A DNA stretch of 64,000 nucleotides from Myotis daubentonii (GCF_963259705.1 NC_081840.1:112998074-113062073), one strand, 5' to 3'; shown: positions 24,068 through 37,997, counted from the stretch's first letter. Notes: generated by a model from the letters alone, not told the origin. A program made the numbers and translations.

Positions 24068-25620
24068 AGGGAAGTTAATACAGAGCTATAATGAGTAAAA
24101 CTCAGTTTTTCTTTGTAGTGCTTAAATAGTAGGGGCCTCCTACTAAGGCCAAAATGGATAAAACAAGGACATGGGAAACAATATGGAAGACACAGATTAC
24201 CATTTAGTCTCTCCAGGACAGACTACTCTACACGGTGAAAGATTAGATAAACATTTCCAGAGAATGGTGCTCTGGTGACTTCCAATCCCATCTAGCTGAG
24301 TGTCAATGACTAGACACCAGCAAGGAAAAATGAGCTTGGCCTTAAACACTAAAGGCAGCTGAACTGTGCTCAAACAGAAAACATTCATCATTGTCACAAG
24401 TAGCCCTTTTCTATTTTCACTAAAGAGACAGCCATCAGCCCAGTGAGAGAAAGGCAGAACCCAGAGAGTGAAAAGTGCTGATTTTCAATGGTCCAGGATA
24501 CATCAGTGCCCTGAGTCATGGACATCTGTCAGACTCTGCTGTGAACTCGGGAGTTGAGGTATTGTAGCCAAGCCACTGTCTTCACAATGTGCACACATGT
24601 CCACATGCCATCCAGCCCTGCTGGCAGGCATAATACATTCAAAATCCATTAGGTTTGTGAGAACAGGCATGATATTTAAGTGCCTTTTAAAATATCATTT
24701 AATTTACTCCTGGGGTTATCTGGGACCATTGGCATACTTTACGTAAAAAAATAGGCAACTTGTATTTCTTCTCCTCCTTGCTATCTACCTTTATTTTTTT
24801 TGAATGCTGGTAGGTGATTTATTTCTTCTATTAGTATGAGCTAGCCTAGTATATCAACTTCTTAGCCATTCCCTTAGGGAATTCTTGGGGAATATGCCAA
24901 AAAGAAAATTACCATCAGTATCGTGGGCCACAGAGATCAAGGGGTAGAGAGGGTACAGCTGCAGAGAAACACAAAGATGGGGCCACGGCACTTCTCTTGG
25001 GAGAGACATCAGTGTGGCCAGAAGTAGAACCTGGAGACAGGCCCAGAGGTACAGCATATTGGTCACTCCAGGGCCACAAAAGTATGGCAGAAGACAAAAT
25101 CCAGGCTGTGTGGAACTGACTATAGAGCCTTTAAAAGGGAACATGATCCAAAAAAATTAAAAAGTGTAAAGTTCACTTGCCTAAGAATACCTCCCTTGAA
25201 TGTAGCAATCCCCCTGCCACTATCTAGTTCTGAGCTACACACAATGGCTTATCCTTCACAAAAATATATCTCATTCATATTTTGTTGCAGTTCAAGGATT
25301 ATGGGTAATCATTTCTTTTGGGGTATATGAGTATCTTTTCAAATTTTTCAAATTAAAAAGGAATCTAAATAGCTCTTGTTTGAAATATTCTATTTAATGT
25401 AAGAGATTCAACATTTTGAAGAAAATTTGCAGAAGAAATATTTCAGTCTACCTTGAACCAAGCATGGAGAGCAGAGTACAACACATATCTGCAAGCGCAC
25501 TGGGGCTGACCAGGCAGAAAACCCACACAAAGATGAGAAGGCCGACGACTACTGAAGATTTGAGGAGAACTGACAAAGGCAGAGTTACACCTTTCAGTTT
25601 CCTCAAACATAGTTTGCAAC
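24068..25620. other. Unique sequence, nothing recognised
   Basis: No named repeat or exon. The open frames at 24854-25144 are low-information and overlap in two minus-strand frames. Confidence 0.5.
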
Positions 25621-25680
25621 TACAGTTGACCCTTGAACAATGCAGGGGTTGGGGAGCCACAGCCACGCAGAGTTAAATTT
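25621..25680 (+). mobile_element. Tigger-family DNA transposon terminal fragment
   Basis: TACAGTTGACCCTTGAACAA is the terminal inverted repeat of a common mammalian Tigger/pogo-type element. No right-hand end was found, so this is a solo end. Confidence 0.6.
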
Positions 25681-28504
25681 CAGGGGATGAATCTCCTCCT
25701 CTAACCTCAGGCTGAATGTATAGGTTGGAAACACCTGAATCACCACCACCCAGAAGCCTGCTCCTTTGCAGGCTAGGATGGAAGCTACATCCCACGGGCC
25801 TGTACCCTTGCCTACAAGACGTTCATGAGGCTCTCTCATCTTACTGCTTTACCTCCCCATTCCACCCCGACTCTCGATTTCTAATAAGGACTTGTTGAGA
25901 AGGATGCAAAGATTGGGAAGCAGTGCCTCCAAATGGGCTCTTGGACTCGGAAGGCCCTCAGACCTTGGGCAAACTACAGAATGCACCTGGTTACCATGTG
26001 TAAACTGAGGATCATGACAGCATCTACCTAGTAAGATCGGGGATCAGTCAAGATGCTCAGGTTGGTAGTGTGCTTAGCAGAGCACCTCACTCATCTCTGC
26101 TATGCATGACATAATACCACTCCTTTCTATTTCAGCAAGTGAGGCATTTCAGTATTTTCACTATCTCACTAGTACGCTAAGGTTATTCTTCTTTGCTACT
26201 GGCAAAATTATCCCTGGAAATGGAAGAAATCATGTAGGAAAAGAAATGCATAAGATTGCCTTAAAATCTGAGGTGAAGGGGAATACACAGGGTGGAAAAT
26301 GCATGAAGAAACATGCCTTGGCATGTTTAACTGGGGACATTTTCAACTATTTATTTAAGTAATTCAAAAGCAAGCCACAGGAGGAAAAGACAGGAAGAGA
26401 AAAGTTCTTTGCTCATACCCAAACCAAACACCACAAAATAAACGCTGTCACTCATACTAGGAGGTTCTAATTGGGGGAGGAAAGCCTGACCTGGTTGACA
26501 AAAGGGGCCCAGTCTGAAGGCATCGGCTTAAACTGGGCTGGGCTTGACCCCTGACCCTCTGGCAGGCTCAGAAAGCTCAAGAGAAACAATAGGACCTGAG
26601 AATTGTCCAGCAAAGCACAAAGCTCCTTCTTGCTTCAATCCAGGGCCACCCGAGGTAAAGGGAGCACTTTTGTCTGTCACACCCCCTCCCTTTCAGCATC
26701 TACTGTGTCACACTTCTGTGCTTTCCCCTGCTCCAGTTCCTCCACACTACCTCTCATCTGGGGCTCATCTGGAACATCCACCAACTCATTACACGCTAGG
26801 CCTGGGTGTAATGCTGTGGGGAGAACAGCATCTTTTTACAGGCCAATTCCTGAGGTCAAAGAATGAATCACTAATGCAGGGCATGGGCTGATGGCCTATG
26901 GACCTTCCTGAAGGGACAAGCTGCCTGGAGAGTTGAATGATGGCTGCTTATTAAAAGGGGAGCCTCCCCATCTATGACATAGGACCAACAAGATAGCTGG
27001 TGGAATAAAAGATATTACTGCCTCCACCATGCTCTCCTTCGAACACTGCCCATCCCCAAATCTCCCATTCGCAAACAGTCTAAGCAAAACCACACTGTTC
27101 TCCATAAGCACAGCTCCTGGATAAGCCCCGTAACATTGCCTCCAATCTTGGGTCTGCCAGCCCAGGCCCTTCTGATTGTGTCATTGTGGTGCCACCACCA
27201 CTGCAAGTATGACCACTTTCTAGCCTGGAGAGGCTTAGGCCTCAGTGTAGGGCAGAGGCAGGAAAAGCAAAGTCTGCTTTCTTCAGCTGCTCACCTCCCC
27301 GCTCCGCAGACCTCACCAAGCACCCAGAGCAAGAGATGCCGCGGCCCTGAGAAGCCAGATGGGCATTGACTGATGAGAGAAAGCCAAGCCAGAAAGGATC
27401 AGCAGGGGAGGCAGATGTTTTTGGATGGTAAAGGTGGGTGTGGGAAGCGAGAGGGAGCTTCTGTGAGCAACAAATCCAACCAGAGAGGATCTAGCTTTGG
27501 AAGCAGAGCATACTTATTCCTCCATCTTGCTCCCTTCAACTGAGCCCTGGAGTTTTATTTCTTCAGCCAATTTAGCTGTCTTAGTGTCCAATCCCTTTTA
27601 CTTTTGTTCCTCTTTGGAATGACCTCCATGTCAGCAAGAGATGTTTGGAGGAAGAGGGGCGGGGGGTGGGGTTCGGGGGGGGGGGGGGGGGCTGGGCCAC
27701 CACCACACTGAGAGAGCCTTTTCAATTACCTTCCTGACCACTACGAATGAATTTTAAAGGGCTGTTCTTTTCCTGGGACATTTTTTCTTTGAACTCCCAG
27801 ACTTCCCTTCATTGCAAGTTGCCATAATATGAACCAGATTTTTTCCCCTCCCTCTTGTTTGCTTAAAAGGCGTTAACTATAAATTAGAGTATCTTAAGAG
27901 GGAGGTGTCACATGCGGGGCCTGGGCTCCTCAGCCCTGGAGCCCCACAGCTGGGAGAGGGGCCAGGCCACCTCTTGCTTTGGCAGCCAGGCTCCAAGCCC
28001 CAGGCCAGGGATGATCCCACCCTCCTTTTCAGGGCTATCCAGTTACATCAATGTACAGAAAAGGCCTTGTTTGACTTAAGCATTAAATTTTATTCCTTCT
28101 TTTTTTAAAAAAAAATTTTTTTTTTCCTGGAGGAGCAAGGAGGGAAGAGTGGTTTTAAAGGTACACTTTTGAGTTACTTTCCATGTGGTTCTTTCATTCC
28201 AAAGGGCATCACGGTTCATTTGCAACAAATATCCATCCAATGTTCCCATGTCTGGAGTTCCTCACCTTTGGGGGCTGCCAGTGCGTGGCCATGATGGTCA
28301 CTACACAAGGAGGCGACGCTCATCACAGTGTACCTTTTACTGTACTAGCCATCAGAGCCCCATCACAACCTCCGCAGTGGCACACACCCATGTCCCTCCA
28401 GGTCTGACTAGCATGCCTCTGGGGGCAAAGCAGATAACCGTTATTTTAGGGTAGTTCAGCTTTGTTTTTTAGGACACCCAAGTTCACAGCTGTTACTCAG
28501 TGTC
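25681..28504. other. Mostly unique sequence with one MIR trace and a G-run
   Basis: A sense MIR trace lies at about 25960-26090 (CCTTGGGCAAACTACAGAAT, GTGTAAACTGAGGATCATGA). The open frames at 26544-26891 are not supported by domains. The G-run at 27659-27691 is listed separately. Confidence 0.45.
27659..27691 (+). other. G-run tract with quadruplex potential
   Basis: Three successive G runs, the last 17 G long, separated by T and TTC. It could form a G-quadruplex on the plus strand; no functional context is visible. The exact length of such a homopolymer is also prone to sequencing error. Confidence 0.8.
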
Positions 28505-28600
28505 AACATTTAGGAAACATTCACTGAGTACCAACTGTTTACCAGGCACAGTACTGAACAATTCCACATCTGCTCATGTCACCAAACACCACTGACAATA
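28505..28600 (-). repeat. MIR/L2-type tail fragment
   Basis: ACATTCACTGAGTACCAACT and TTTACCAGGCACAGTACTGA match the conserved tail of MIR/L2 in antisense. Confidence 0.6.
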
Positions 28601-28906
28601 ATTATACAATGTATTGTTCACCTGTGGTAGGTAACCCCGTGTTGCTCTATGGCCCTTCATCCAACGAGGTATCGAAGGACAAAGGTGACTAGAGGTCAGT
28701 TCCTGAAGCCCATCTCAGACAGAAGAGTTTGACAACAAAGCACTGTGACTTGCAAGAACGAGGTCCTTTAGAGAAAAAGAGTTTAGTTTTGAATTCCAAA
28801 GGGCTTGGCCTGCAAGATCACCCAACTGCTGGGTGTGTGAGCCTGAAGCTACAGAGAGAAGAGACAGGCTCTCACAGGGGCCGTGTCATGCACAAGGGAC
28901 AGAGGT
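28601..28906. other. Unique sequence, nothing recognised
   Basis: No repeat or exon recognised before the LTR. Confidence 0.5.
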
Positions 28907-29333
28907 TGTCTTAGCCTGTTTGGGCTGCCACAACAAAATACTAAAGATTGCTGGCTTAAACAACAGACATTTGATTTCTTACAGTTTTCTAGGTTAGAAA
29001 TCCCACATCAAGGTCCACAGAGTCAGTTTCTGGTGAGGACTCACTTCTTGGCTTGCAGACATGGCCATCTTGCTGTGTCCTTACATGGCCTTTCTTCCAT
29101 GTGTTTGTGTGATGTCTGTCTGTCTATCTTTCTATCTCTCTATCTCTATCTCTTTATCTTCCTATAGAGAGAGCACACAAGTTTTCTGGTTTCTCTTCTT
29201 ATAAGGGTTCCACCCTCATAACCTCATTTAAACCTAATTACTTCCCAAAGGCCCCTTCTTCAAATGCCATCACATTATCATGAGAGCTTCAAGATACACA
29301 CTTTTTGGGAAAGGGGCAAAATTCAGTCCAGAA
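28907..29333 (+). mobile_element. MaLR-type LTR (MST/MLT1-like)
   Basis: Starts TGTCTTAGCCTGTTTGGGCT; then CCACAACAAAATACTAAAGA, TTGATTTCTTACAGTTTTCT, TCAAGGTCCACAGAGTCAGT, CCAAAGGCCCCTTCTTCAAA, TGCCATCACATTATCATGAG and AATTCAGTCCAG. This is a standard solitary MaLR LTR, non-coding, with a TCTA/TCTC-rich microsatellite at about 29113-29165. Confidence 0.9.
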
Positions 29334-30499
29334 AAGGAATAAATACCTTTGAGAGCTAGGAGAGGAGTGGAGACCAGGAAGGGAAGGGCTGAAGTATGGA
29401 ACTGGTTTCTTCACCATAGGCAGCTCCCCACCCAGCCCAGCGTAGAGACATGGGAGGTGGCAACAGAAACTTCCAGAGACAGCTGGGAACCAAAGCTAAG
29501 GGGATGCATGTCATCCTTCCCCTGTGGGAAAGTGGGAGCAGGGAGACCCCTCACTGAGTGTCCCCAGCAACACAAGACAGCTGCAGGAGAGAAGAAACAG
29601 TGGTGTGGTGAGCTGAGACAGTGGCCTTCAGTATAGCACGAGGTAGACGGCCCAGAGCTGGGAGCCTAATGGTCATGTAGGGGGCCTGGGAGCATCTATA
29701 GGGGAAAGGGAACTGAGCTAGGGAAGAGGGACTGGGTGAGGATTGGAGTCCATCAGCCCTCAGTTGTGCTCTAAAAACAGCCTGAGAGCTACATCTGCTG
29801 ACCTTGGTGCAGATGCAGCAAGGACAGAGGGACACCCAGAGACCCAGGCAATATGGACAACAGTCAACTGGTCAGCAGGAGCCAGCAGGGAAGGACAACA
29901 GGGAGCCAAAGCCTATCCCCCAGCACTTCCTTCTTCACCTGACTCTCCCCAGGAGAACAGATGAGAAAGGGGAAGAGAAGGGATGCTTGAGAAGGAAGGA
30001 GAAACTCTGAGAGAGGATTTTCCCAAAGAGACTGAGTTAGTCCACCATCCGTGTCCACCCTGGACAGTTATACTACATCAGAGCCCTGATCCACTCCTTT
30101 GCATTATCATGTTGTTTTAACACAGGGAGTAGTTTCTTGTCCTATTTTTAAACCTAAGTGGTCTTTTTCCAAGTGTCTATAAATCCTATTATGCATCTTT
30201 GGCCAAGTAATCTTCCAGATACCAGTTGGTGTTCAAATGGCTACTTTTCCTTTTCTGGTAGTTTGGGGTCTGAATTTTGTTGCAAATCAATTTCCATCTA
30301 CTTAACTCTACTTATTTCTAAATGCTATTTTAACTTGAACCCAGTAATCGGTTTTACTGTCAAATTTAACTGCGTTTGCTCCCAACACTTTTTACAACTC
30401 AAGTTAAACTGATTATGAAATATTTATATAGGATAGGAAGAACTGATAAGCATCACTGTCCTTTGTGACTTTAATGAATTTGGGAGTAATGACATCATT
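29334..30499. other. Unique sequence, nothing recognised
   Basis: The purine-rich part at 29340-30010 yields several overlapping frames on both strands with no domain. The rest is AT-rich. Confidence 0.5.
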
Positions 30500-30690
30500 T
30501 TCTTGTGCGCTGACAGTGTAGCAGGTGCTGTGCTAGGTGGTTTTCATAGAACTATCTCACTTGATCCTCACAATGACTCTGAGAAGTAGATTTTATTATT
30601 ACTTCTATTTCTCTGAGGCCGAGAGGTTAATTCACCTGACCAAGGCCACACAAATAGTGAGTGATTGAACATGGACTAGAACCCAATTCT
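30500..30690 (-). repeat. MIR SINE
   Basis: Antisense MIR: GCAGGTGCTGTGCTAGGTGG, CTCACTTGATCCTCACAATG, ACCTGACCAAGGCCACACAA, then TGGACTAGAACCCAATTCTC. Confidence 0.9.
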
Positions 30691-33399
30691 CACCAACTCA
30701 AAGCTCATGTTCTTCACATTTTACTCTATGGCCACATAGAAACGATGTTCAATATACCCCCAGATAATCTGGTCAGTCAACAGAACAAGAGTTTGACACC
30801 AGTGGTGTTTAATAATAATATATGTCTTCATAGCTACAAGAATAACTTAAAAACCAATCAGCCTAGTTACTGGCTCATCCCAACACATAAGCCTTCTCCA
30901 TCTCAATAGCTAAGTCATGGCTTGGCAACTGAGTCTCCTATGTGATGATCACCTCAGTACATGACCAACGTGAACAGGGTGGGTCACAGACGGGGTCTCC
31001 TGGGGCAGTGCTGAGGCTGCCCACTGGTCAGGCAGGCACACCCAGGTAAGACCAGTGAGTCTGTTTTGGGGTTTGCCTGCTGTGGTTGGCCCAGCAGGGA
31101 CCCGGGATTTGAAGGGGAATGAACAGAGGGCAAGGGGATTCCTATGGAATCACCAAATGTGTTTACAGCCAGCCCCCACTTTTCACCACCTTTCCTTTAA
31201 CCAATCCAGGCACCCAGCCACGCCTGAAAGCCACACCTATATTTAACTTTTCACCACCTTGATTGAAGAATTTGTCGGTTTCTACCAGGCTGTTAACATT
31301 ACCAGTCAACTGTTGCCCGGTCAATGTGTGAGTGCCATCTAGATGTGAACGGAGATAACTGCAGGCCACGGTGGGCGAACGTGCCACTGCACAGTTCTTT
31401 CCTAACATCTTTCACCGGCCCTTGAAGAGAGAGCAGCAGGAAGGACTGCGTTAAGATCCTCAGCACACGACTTTATGCTGGGCTTTATATCTAGCAAATC
31501 ATGCACATATGGCTTCTGCTTCTGAAGACATATTTAGGTAAGCCTGGGAAAAGAACTGAATGAATCTAATTTCTATTACTCCAAGGTCACAGAGAAATTA
31601 CCAAATGTCTAGAGTGTTAAGGGAGTTACAATTGAGATAAGGATAAGCTGTTTCCCAAACAATCTCTGCCACTAAATTTCAGGCAAATTTGGACAAATGA
31701 CACCTCTCTGGGCCTCAGCCCGCTCAGCACTGCCTTCTCAGTATTCTGTGAGGAAGCTGGACAGTGTGCTATAAGCCATTCTTGGAAGGCTTGGTTCTGG
31801 GATATAACACAATACTTCCATGGGACAGCTTTTAGTGGCTGCTATTTTGTTGCAGATGCTACAACAAATAAGGAATAAATTACCTTGAGATCCTTTAGAG
31901 GTGAGTGAGACAGGCACTGCCAATGCCTGCACATGCCCCAGCTTCCTCTTTTTCCTAATTGAGGGACCCTCACAATGTTGGGGTCAGCAATGTCCCCATA
32001 AGACCAGACGCCACCAGAAGTCAATGAGGTGGAACTTCTGAGTACGCATTTATTTATCTGAGGAAAAGACACTATCCCAGCTGGCAAGTACCTTTAGCCT
32101 TTTTTCTTGCCTGGACTCAGTAGAGAAGAATAGCCAACTTTTACTATTCTGAGAACATACCGCCACATGTTAAGGAGAGTAGAACAAGGTGCCAGAAGAA
32201 GGCTGGGTCCTGGACAAATGGCAAGAGCATCTTCATTAGCCCGGGCCTCCTTCTGGGGTCACTGTTCCATGAGAAAAATAAAACCTGCCTTTGGTTAAAA
32301 CACTACTGTTGGGATTCTGTTACAAGCAGAAAGTCACCCCTAACTGACATAAGAACTCAGATTTGTTATTCATTTTCTTATTCAACAACTGTCAGAGTAT
32401 GTGCCTGGAACTGTGCCAGACACTAAGAGAGTCCAACCACAAGGCACTTGTAGTCTGGTGGGGCCAGTTCCAGGGTGGTGTGACACACAAAAAGCACCAG
32501 AAGGGATGACATAGAAGTTTTTGCAAGGTGACTCCTTAGTTGAGTATTCAAGAATTAGCCTGGTAGATTACCAGGAATTAACCTGGTACAGGAGGAGAAA
32601 GAGGGTGATAGCAGACTCTGTTGTTTGACAACCCAATGGGCATTTCTCTTCCTCCACAGTGTCAGTGCCCTGGTTTTCATTCCAGTGTCCTTCCCTCCAG
32701 TCCCCCACTCTTGGGGCTTCCTTAATTCCCTTTGCCAGTGGTTGGTTTAGGATGGGCATGAGACTCCGTTCCGACTAATGAGACACGAGGCAAATTCTGC
32801 TGAGAGGATCTAGAAAGGTCTTCTTCACTCCCAAAAAGAGGACACTTAAAGAGCAGTGTGCTCTTCTTGCCAGACTTCATGTCTGCCTGAGACCCATGTA
32901 GGTATCCTGAAAATGAGGAAGGGGAGACTGCGGAGACCATGAGTTCGGCAGAGTGGAAAGATGTAGGAAACCTTGACCTCAATGGCAATGCTGAACTGCT
33001 GCGTAAATCAACCCTAGAATCACCAGGAACGGGCTTATGTTACTAGAATGAGTAAGTCCTCTTGGCGTTAAGTCTTCTCGCTGGATTTCTCTGTTGCCTG
33101 CAGCTAAATGTTTCCTTCCAGGCAGAAGCCTCAGCAAGAGGAACCAAGAGATGTGACAGAAGATGGCTGGCTTAAGAACTGGAGGCATTACAGATCAATG
33201 TCTACACTGAAGGAGTGGCATGACAAAATGACACTGCAAACAGCAGGGACCTAGAGACTGTGGCAGAACTGCTGCAAGTTCTCATCATGGAGTGACACAT
33301 TTTGATGAATAATATTTTAGAAAATGACACTGGCAATTCTGTGTAAGGAGGGGCAATAATAGAGATAGGAAGAGCTCTACAGTATTTGCTTTACTTATC
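30691..33399. other. Mostly unique sequence
   Basis: A MIR/L2 tail lies at about 32375-32440 (TCAGAGTATGTGCCTGGAAC, TGCCAGACACTAAGAG) and a possible LTR trace at about 32720-33190. No exon recognised. Confidence 0.45.
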
Positions 33400-35190
33400 T
33401 ACATCAGCAATGATGAAGGCTTGAAGAAAGGAAGTGATGATGGTAAAAAGGTGGGGGGAAGAGCAAAATACAAAAACCTATTAAGGAGGTAGATTACTTT
33501 ACAACCTCCTCACCCTGGGATGCAGTGGGGAGAAAAAAGAGGAACTGAAGATGACACTCATATTCCTGGCCTGGGTGACAGTTGGGATTGATTGCTCATG
33601 GAGATACAGGAGAAAGCATCTATGATAGTAAGGATAGAATGGGGAGGGGATTTGGGGGAATGATAAAGTAAATTCAGTTTTAATTACCCCGAGATTTAGG
33701 TCTTTGTTGGAAATCCAGGTGGAACTATCCAGCACGCAGCTGCCAAGGGGGTACAGTATGGCCATGCTTGGCAATAGTTGCTCACACTGTGTTTTGGTGA
33801 ACAGGGAAGGCACAGTATCCCCAGGAGCCCATGCACTGTCATGGGCAACATTTCAATCCTACAATCATGAGAACTTTCTGAGGCTTGAGCATGAAGCTAG
33901 GTCCTCACTTGTTCCCAAACGGTGATTCCACCCCTCTGAACTTGAGACTTGATCTTACCACCAGAAAGATTGGAGGGGTCATCTGAGAAAACAGAGAACC
34001 TCCAGCAGATCAAACTGATGGGGATCAGGACAAGGATTCTGGGAGGGCTGCTGTAAACGGGACACACCTGCATTATGTGGCCATGAGGTCAGGGGTATTC
34101 AGGTAAAACCTGGTGAAGAATGAACAGATCAGATGATGCCAGTAGCTCCAGGTGAACAGTGTTGCTTTCTATGGTGACCTCCTGGGTGGCTGAATAAAGG
34201 GTCCACTTTATTTTTCCACTTGAACAAACATCTTTTGAGCAAGTACTGTGTGCTGACTCATTGTGCTAGTCAGTGGTCACTAGTTCGAGGTGTTTCTAGG
34301 CACCCGTGGGGAGGCGAACATGTAATTTAAAAAGGACAGTAAAGAACTACAGATGTCATGAGAGAAGTCTTTGGGGCACAATGGAGAGAGGCATCCACCC
34401 TCTCCTGGGACCAAGAGTCATAGTGCTATAGAGGAAAGCTGAGTCTTCGCTTCGTAAGGGGGAGAAGAGACATTCCAGGCAGAAGAAGGGGCAAAGCTGA
34501 GAGGCATAAAATGGAGACATGGCCTGTTCAGAGTGGTGTGGTGGGCTGGAGTACATGCTTTCAGAGTAGAGAGGTAGGCAGGGGCTGGATCCTGGAGCAT
34601 GCTGAATGCCATGCCACGCAGCAAACTTTATCTGTGGACAATGGAGATGGGCATGGTGGGCCCAGAAGCAGAGGAATAACTTATTCTGATTTAGATCTTA
34701 GAACCTGTCTGGCAGCAAAGTGAGAGCTGAACTGAAAGAGAATAAGAAAAGAGGCAGGAAGTCCAGTTAGGAGACCCCTGCAGCGGCCCAAAGAACAAAA
34801 GACTGAAGACTTAAAACAAAGACCTAAATTGAGAGGACAAGGAAGGAACGGACACAAGAAGGGCACTTGAAGGACACAAAACCTTGGTCACCACTGGATG
34901 TGGGGAGGTGGGAATGAGGAAGGTGCCCAGCTGGCTCTGGCTGGAGATGGGCAGAATGAAGGTGCCACTTCCCCAAATCAGAAATATAGAGAATGAGCAA
35001 GGTGGGAGGGAAATACAGATCACGTTGAGCACTTTCAGGTGGAAATGCACAAGAGTGAATTAGTAAGAGTCTGGAGCTCAGGAGAGGCCTGGCCAGAGGG
35101 CACGTTGATTCTCCTGGTAAATTTCTGTCTTCTGACCAAGGACTAATGGATAAGCAACCAGACAAGTTAGAAATGTCACTTGTGGCCACG
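33400..35190 (+). repeat. Diffuse ancient dispersed repeat, class unresolved
   Basis: Phrases such as AGGTGGAACTATCCAGCACG, CATGCTGAATGCCATGCCAC and TAGTAAGAGTCTGGAGCTCA recall a long, low-complexity-looking mammalian repeat seen in several genomes. I cannot assign its class. A MIR/L2 tail lies at about 34215-34290. The long minus-strand frames here are not supported as genes. Confidence 0.35.
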
Positions 35191-36904
35191 GAGGAGATGG
35201 TGTCAGTCTAGGACTCTTCAGATTGACTGCTTTAGATGCTCCGCTGACTTTTTTAGAATGACTGGTTCACAGTATCTTAGACTGAAAGGGACCCAGGGAT
35301 GATCTTGTCCAAACCTGCACTCAGTTTAAACACTCTTCTCCAGCACCAGGTTAACAGTTTGCCCACACTCTGCCTGCACATCTCTCAATGTGCTTGCCCT
35401 TCCTCCTCCTCTTCACCGCCCCCCCCCCCAAGTTTATCACACATTTACTGGCACTCACACCGTTTTTAATGGGGGAGGCATTACTACATGAAGTGGGCCA
35501 TTCCACTGTTGGAAAGTTCTATTTCTTAGGAACATTTTTTTTTTAAATGTTGACAAAAGGTCTGTTATCTCAGAAACTACCATCTTGGCCTCGGATGATC
35601 ATATGAGAGACAGATTTACAATTGAGAAAAAAAGCATCTGATCTTCAGGAAACCCATACAACAGAAGGGATGTGTGGCAGTCTTTACTTCTAGGATTTGC
35701 CTCAGGCTCTTTCTTCTAAAAGATAAAATAAAATAAATTAGAAGCACTTGAAGAGCATTTGCAATGAAGCTTTCATTTTGAAATTACATTTGCCCATTGT
35801 AGTTTCATTAAATACAGAGGTTAACCATTTACAAGGTATTTGCTGTAGAAGGGAATAGGGTAGAAGATAGCTTTGAACATGGCACCTTTTATGCTTTTTA
35901 AAGAACAGAGAACGAATTTTTTTAACAAGTGACCTGGGAAGCAGCAGTTCTGCAACAGCCCAGCAGGGGGCCTGGGAGTGACAATATATAGTTTTTCTCC
36001 CAGCTCTGAACTGAACATGCATTTTTTACTGGACTGTTCCAATGTTTCCTCTTTGCAAAATTAAGGTTATCCCTCTTCATCTCCAATTCTGAAATACACT
36101 GTGGCTGCCAAGAAATGTCAAGAGCAGTGTTCATATCTAGGAGGAGAGGGATCTGTTTCTCTCTTGATAACAGGTGGAACCCCAGTTGAGCAGAGCTAAC
36201 TCGGGTACTGGACTGGCAGGCAGAGGGGACAGCTTCCTCATTTGGACACCGACAGTATTTCTGAGCAGCTTGAGCAGCCCAGGGAGGTCAGGAAAGGAAG
36301 GGGAAACACACGACAGGTCTCAGAACCTAGTTCAATACTCTCCACCCCCCAAAAGGCTTTAAATGTAAAAAAGAAAACAGGGCAAATCTTTCATTCACCC
36401 CTCCAATTCTGCATTTTGAAGGATTGCAAGCATACAGAAAAGGTTGCAAGATCAGTTCAATAAAATCCACACACTCTAGATTCAAAGAACATTTGCCACA
36501 CACGTTGTACGCTCTGTCAGCTCCTCTCCTCCCTCTCATATTGCTCAATTCTATCAACATTTCTTAAGCACTTAAAGCTCCATCAGGCCTTCTCAAGGGG
36601 CTCATCGTTTATCAGGGAGGTCAGATATGAAAACAAATATGGGCACTACAATCTAATGAGAGCAGAAATTGTGTCAAAACCAGAAATTGTGGGCAAAGAG
36701 CAATGATGACCCATCCCCAGAGCCAGGGAATGATTCCCAGAGGAGACCTAAGTGGGAGGTGGAGGGGAAAAAGGATTCCAGGCAGAGGGAACAGGGCAGA
36801 AAGGCAAGGAGGATCAGCCACGTGTCCAGGGGCTGAATAGAATTTTGTTTGTCTTCTTTTAAATCTTCTGCTTCCGTCTCCTCCCTTCATGGCGAGAAGC
36901 AATA
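35191..36904. other. Unique sequence, nothing recognised
   Basis: Includes a C-run at 35419-35428. Overlapping minus-strand frames at 35738-36134 share one AT-rich region and show no domain. Confidence 0.5.
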
Positions 36905-37085
36905 AGAGTTAACAGAGCGTGCTTACTATGTGTGCCTGGTTTGTCTAAGGGCCTCATACACATCTGCTCATTTAATTCACATATCTTTGCCAGGTGAGCG
37001 CCAATTATCAGCCCATGTTACAGAGTGGAAAATGGAGATCAGGATAGTCAAGAAATCTGACAAAGGAGACCCAGCTTGTGAGTGG
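36905..37085 (-). repeat. MIR SINE
   Basis: Antisense MIR: TGCTTACTATGTGTGCCTGG, TCATTTAATTCACATATCTT, CCATGTTACAGAGTGGAAAA, and CAGCTTGTGAGTGGCGGAG. Confidence 0.8.
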
Positions 37086-37114
37086 CGGAGTAAGTGATCA
37101 CTTCTTCACTTTAC

Positions 37115-37329
37115 TTTTTTTTTAAATTGATTTTAAAGAGGAAGGGGGAGGGGGAGAGAGAGAGGTAGAAACATCAATGAGAGAGAATCACTGATTGGCT
37201 GCCTCCTGCACGTCCCTCACTGGGGATCGAAGCTGCAACCCGAGCATGTGCCCTTGACTGGAATCGAACTCAAGACCCTTCCATCCACAGGCCGACGCTC
37301 AATCCACTGAGCAAAACCAGCTAGGGCTG
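37115..37329 (-). mobile_element. Ves SINE
   Basis: Antisense Ves with TTGGCTGCCTCCTGCACGTC, GACTGGAATCGAACTCAAGA, ending CAAAACCAGCTAGGGC. A short direct repeat CACTTTAC flanks it (37107-37114 and 37330-37337). Confidence 0.95.
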
Positions 37330-37337
37330 CACTTTAC

Positions 37338-37980
37338 ATTCTTAAATCTCCTCAGGCAAAACACTCTACTCAAGGCTGCCTGAGACTTCCTCCCATCTTT
37401 CTCTCCCGCACGAACCCCAAGTCAGTTGGGCAGTAGCTTTCTCAACCCCGGTGCCTTTTGAGGCAGAATGATTCCCTTCACCTGAGCCTCATACAAGCCA
37501 CATTTTCTGTTCACATCAGGATACAGCTCTCGTTGCTCACTGTTCCCATGATCCGGTTACAATCTCCTAGAAAATTTCTACACCTGGTCCCATCTGCCTT
37601 TGCTACCCCATCAAGGTGCAGCAAATGAGCTCCAGACACGTCACTACCTCACTGCCACCAGCAGCACTGCCCTCATGATGCCCTGCCCCCCAGCTGAGCT
37701 CAGGTCTCTATAAACCAAACAACATTCAATTCTCCTAGAACTTAATGAGGTGGTTTCAGCATCTCTGTATTTAAGGGGATTGAGTCTCGAAGAAATGATG
37801 GGACTTGCTCAAGGTAATTTGGTTGGTGAGTTCAACACACACCTGATTTGGGAAGGGTCAAGGAGGACTGAACTAAAAACTGGATTCAGAACTAAGTCTG
37901 AGAGCAAACAGCCGTCTACTTTGCATGTCCATACATAATATCCCTCAAGTGTTATTTACAGTTCTTGGTGGTGTCATCGA
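37338..37980. other. Unique sequence, nothing recognised
   Basis: No element that I can name between two Ves SINEs of opposite orientation. Confidence 0.5.
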
Positions 37981-37997
37981 GAAGACATCAACCTCCT

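Noticed and set aside
26544..26891. Two overlapping plus-strand frames of 115 and 87 codons
   Set aside because: Shifted frames over one Pro/Ser-rich, CT-rich segment; typical of base composition rather than coding.
27659..27691. G-run read as a regulatory element
   Set aside because: It can fold as a quadruplex, but there is no promoter or transcript context, and homopolymers of this length are often mis-sequenced.
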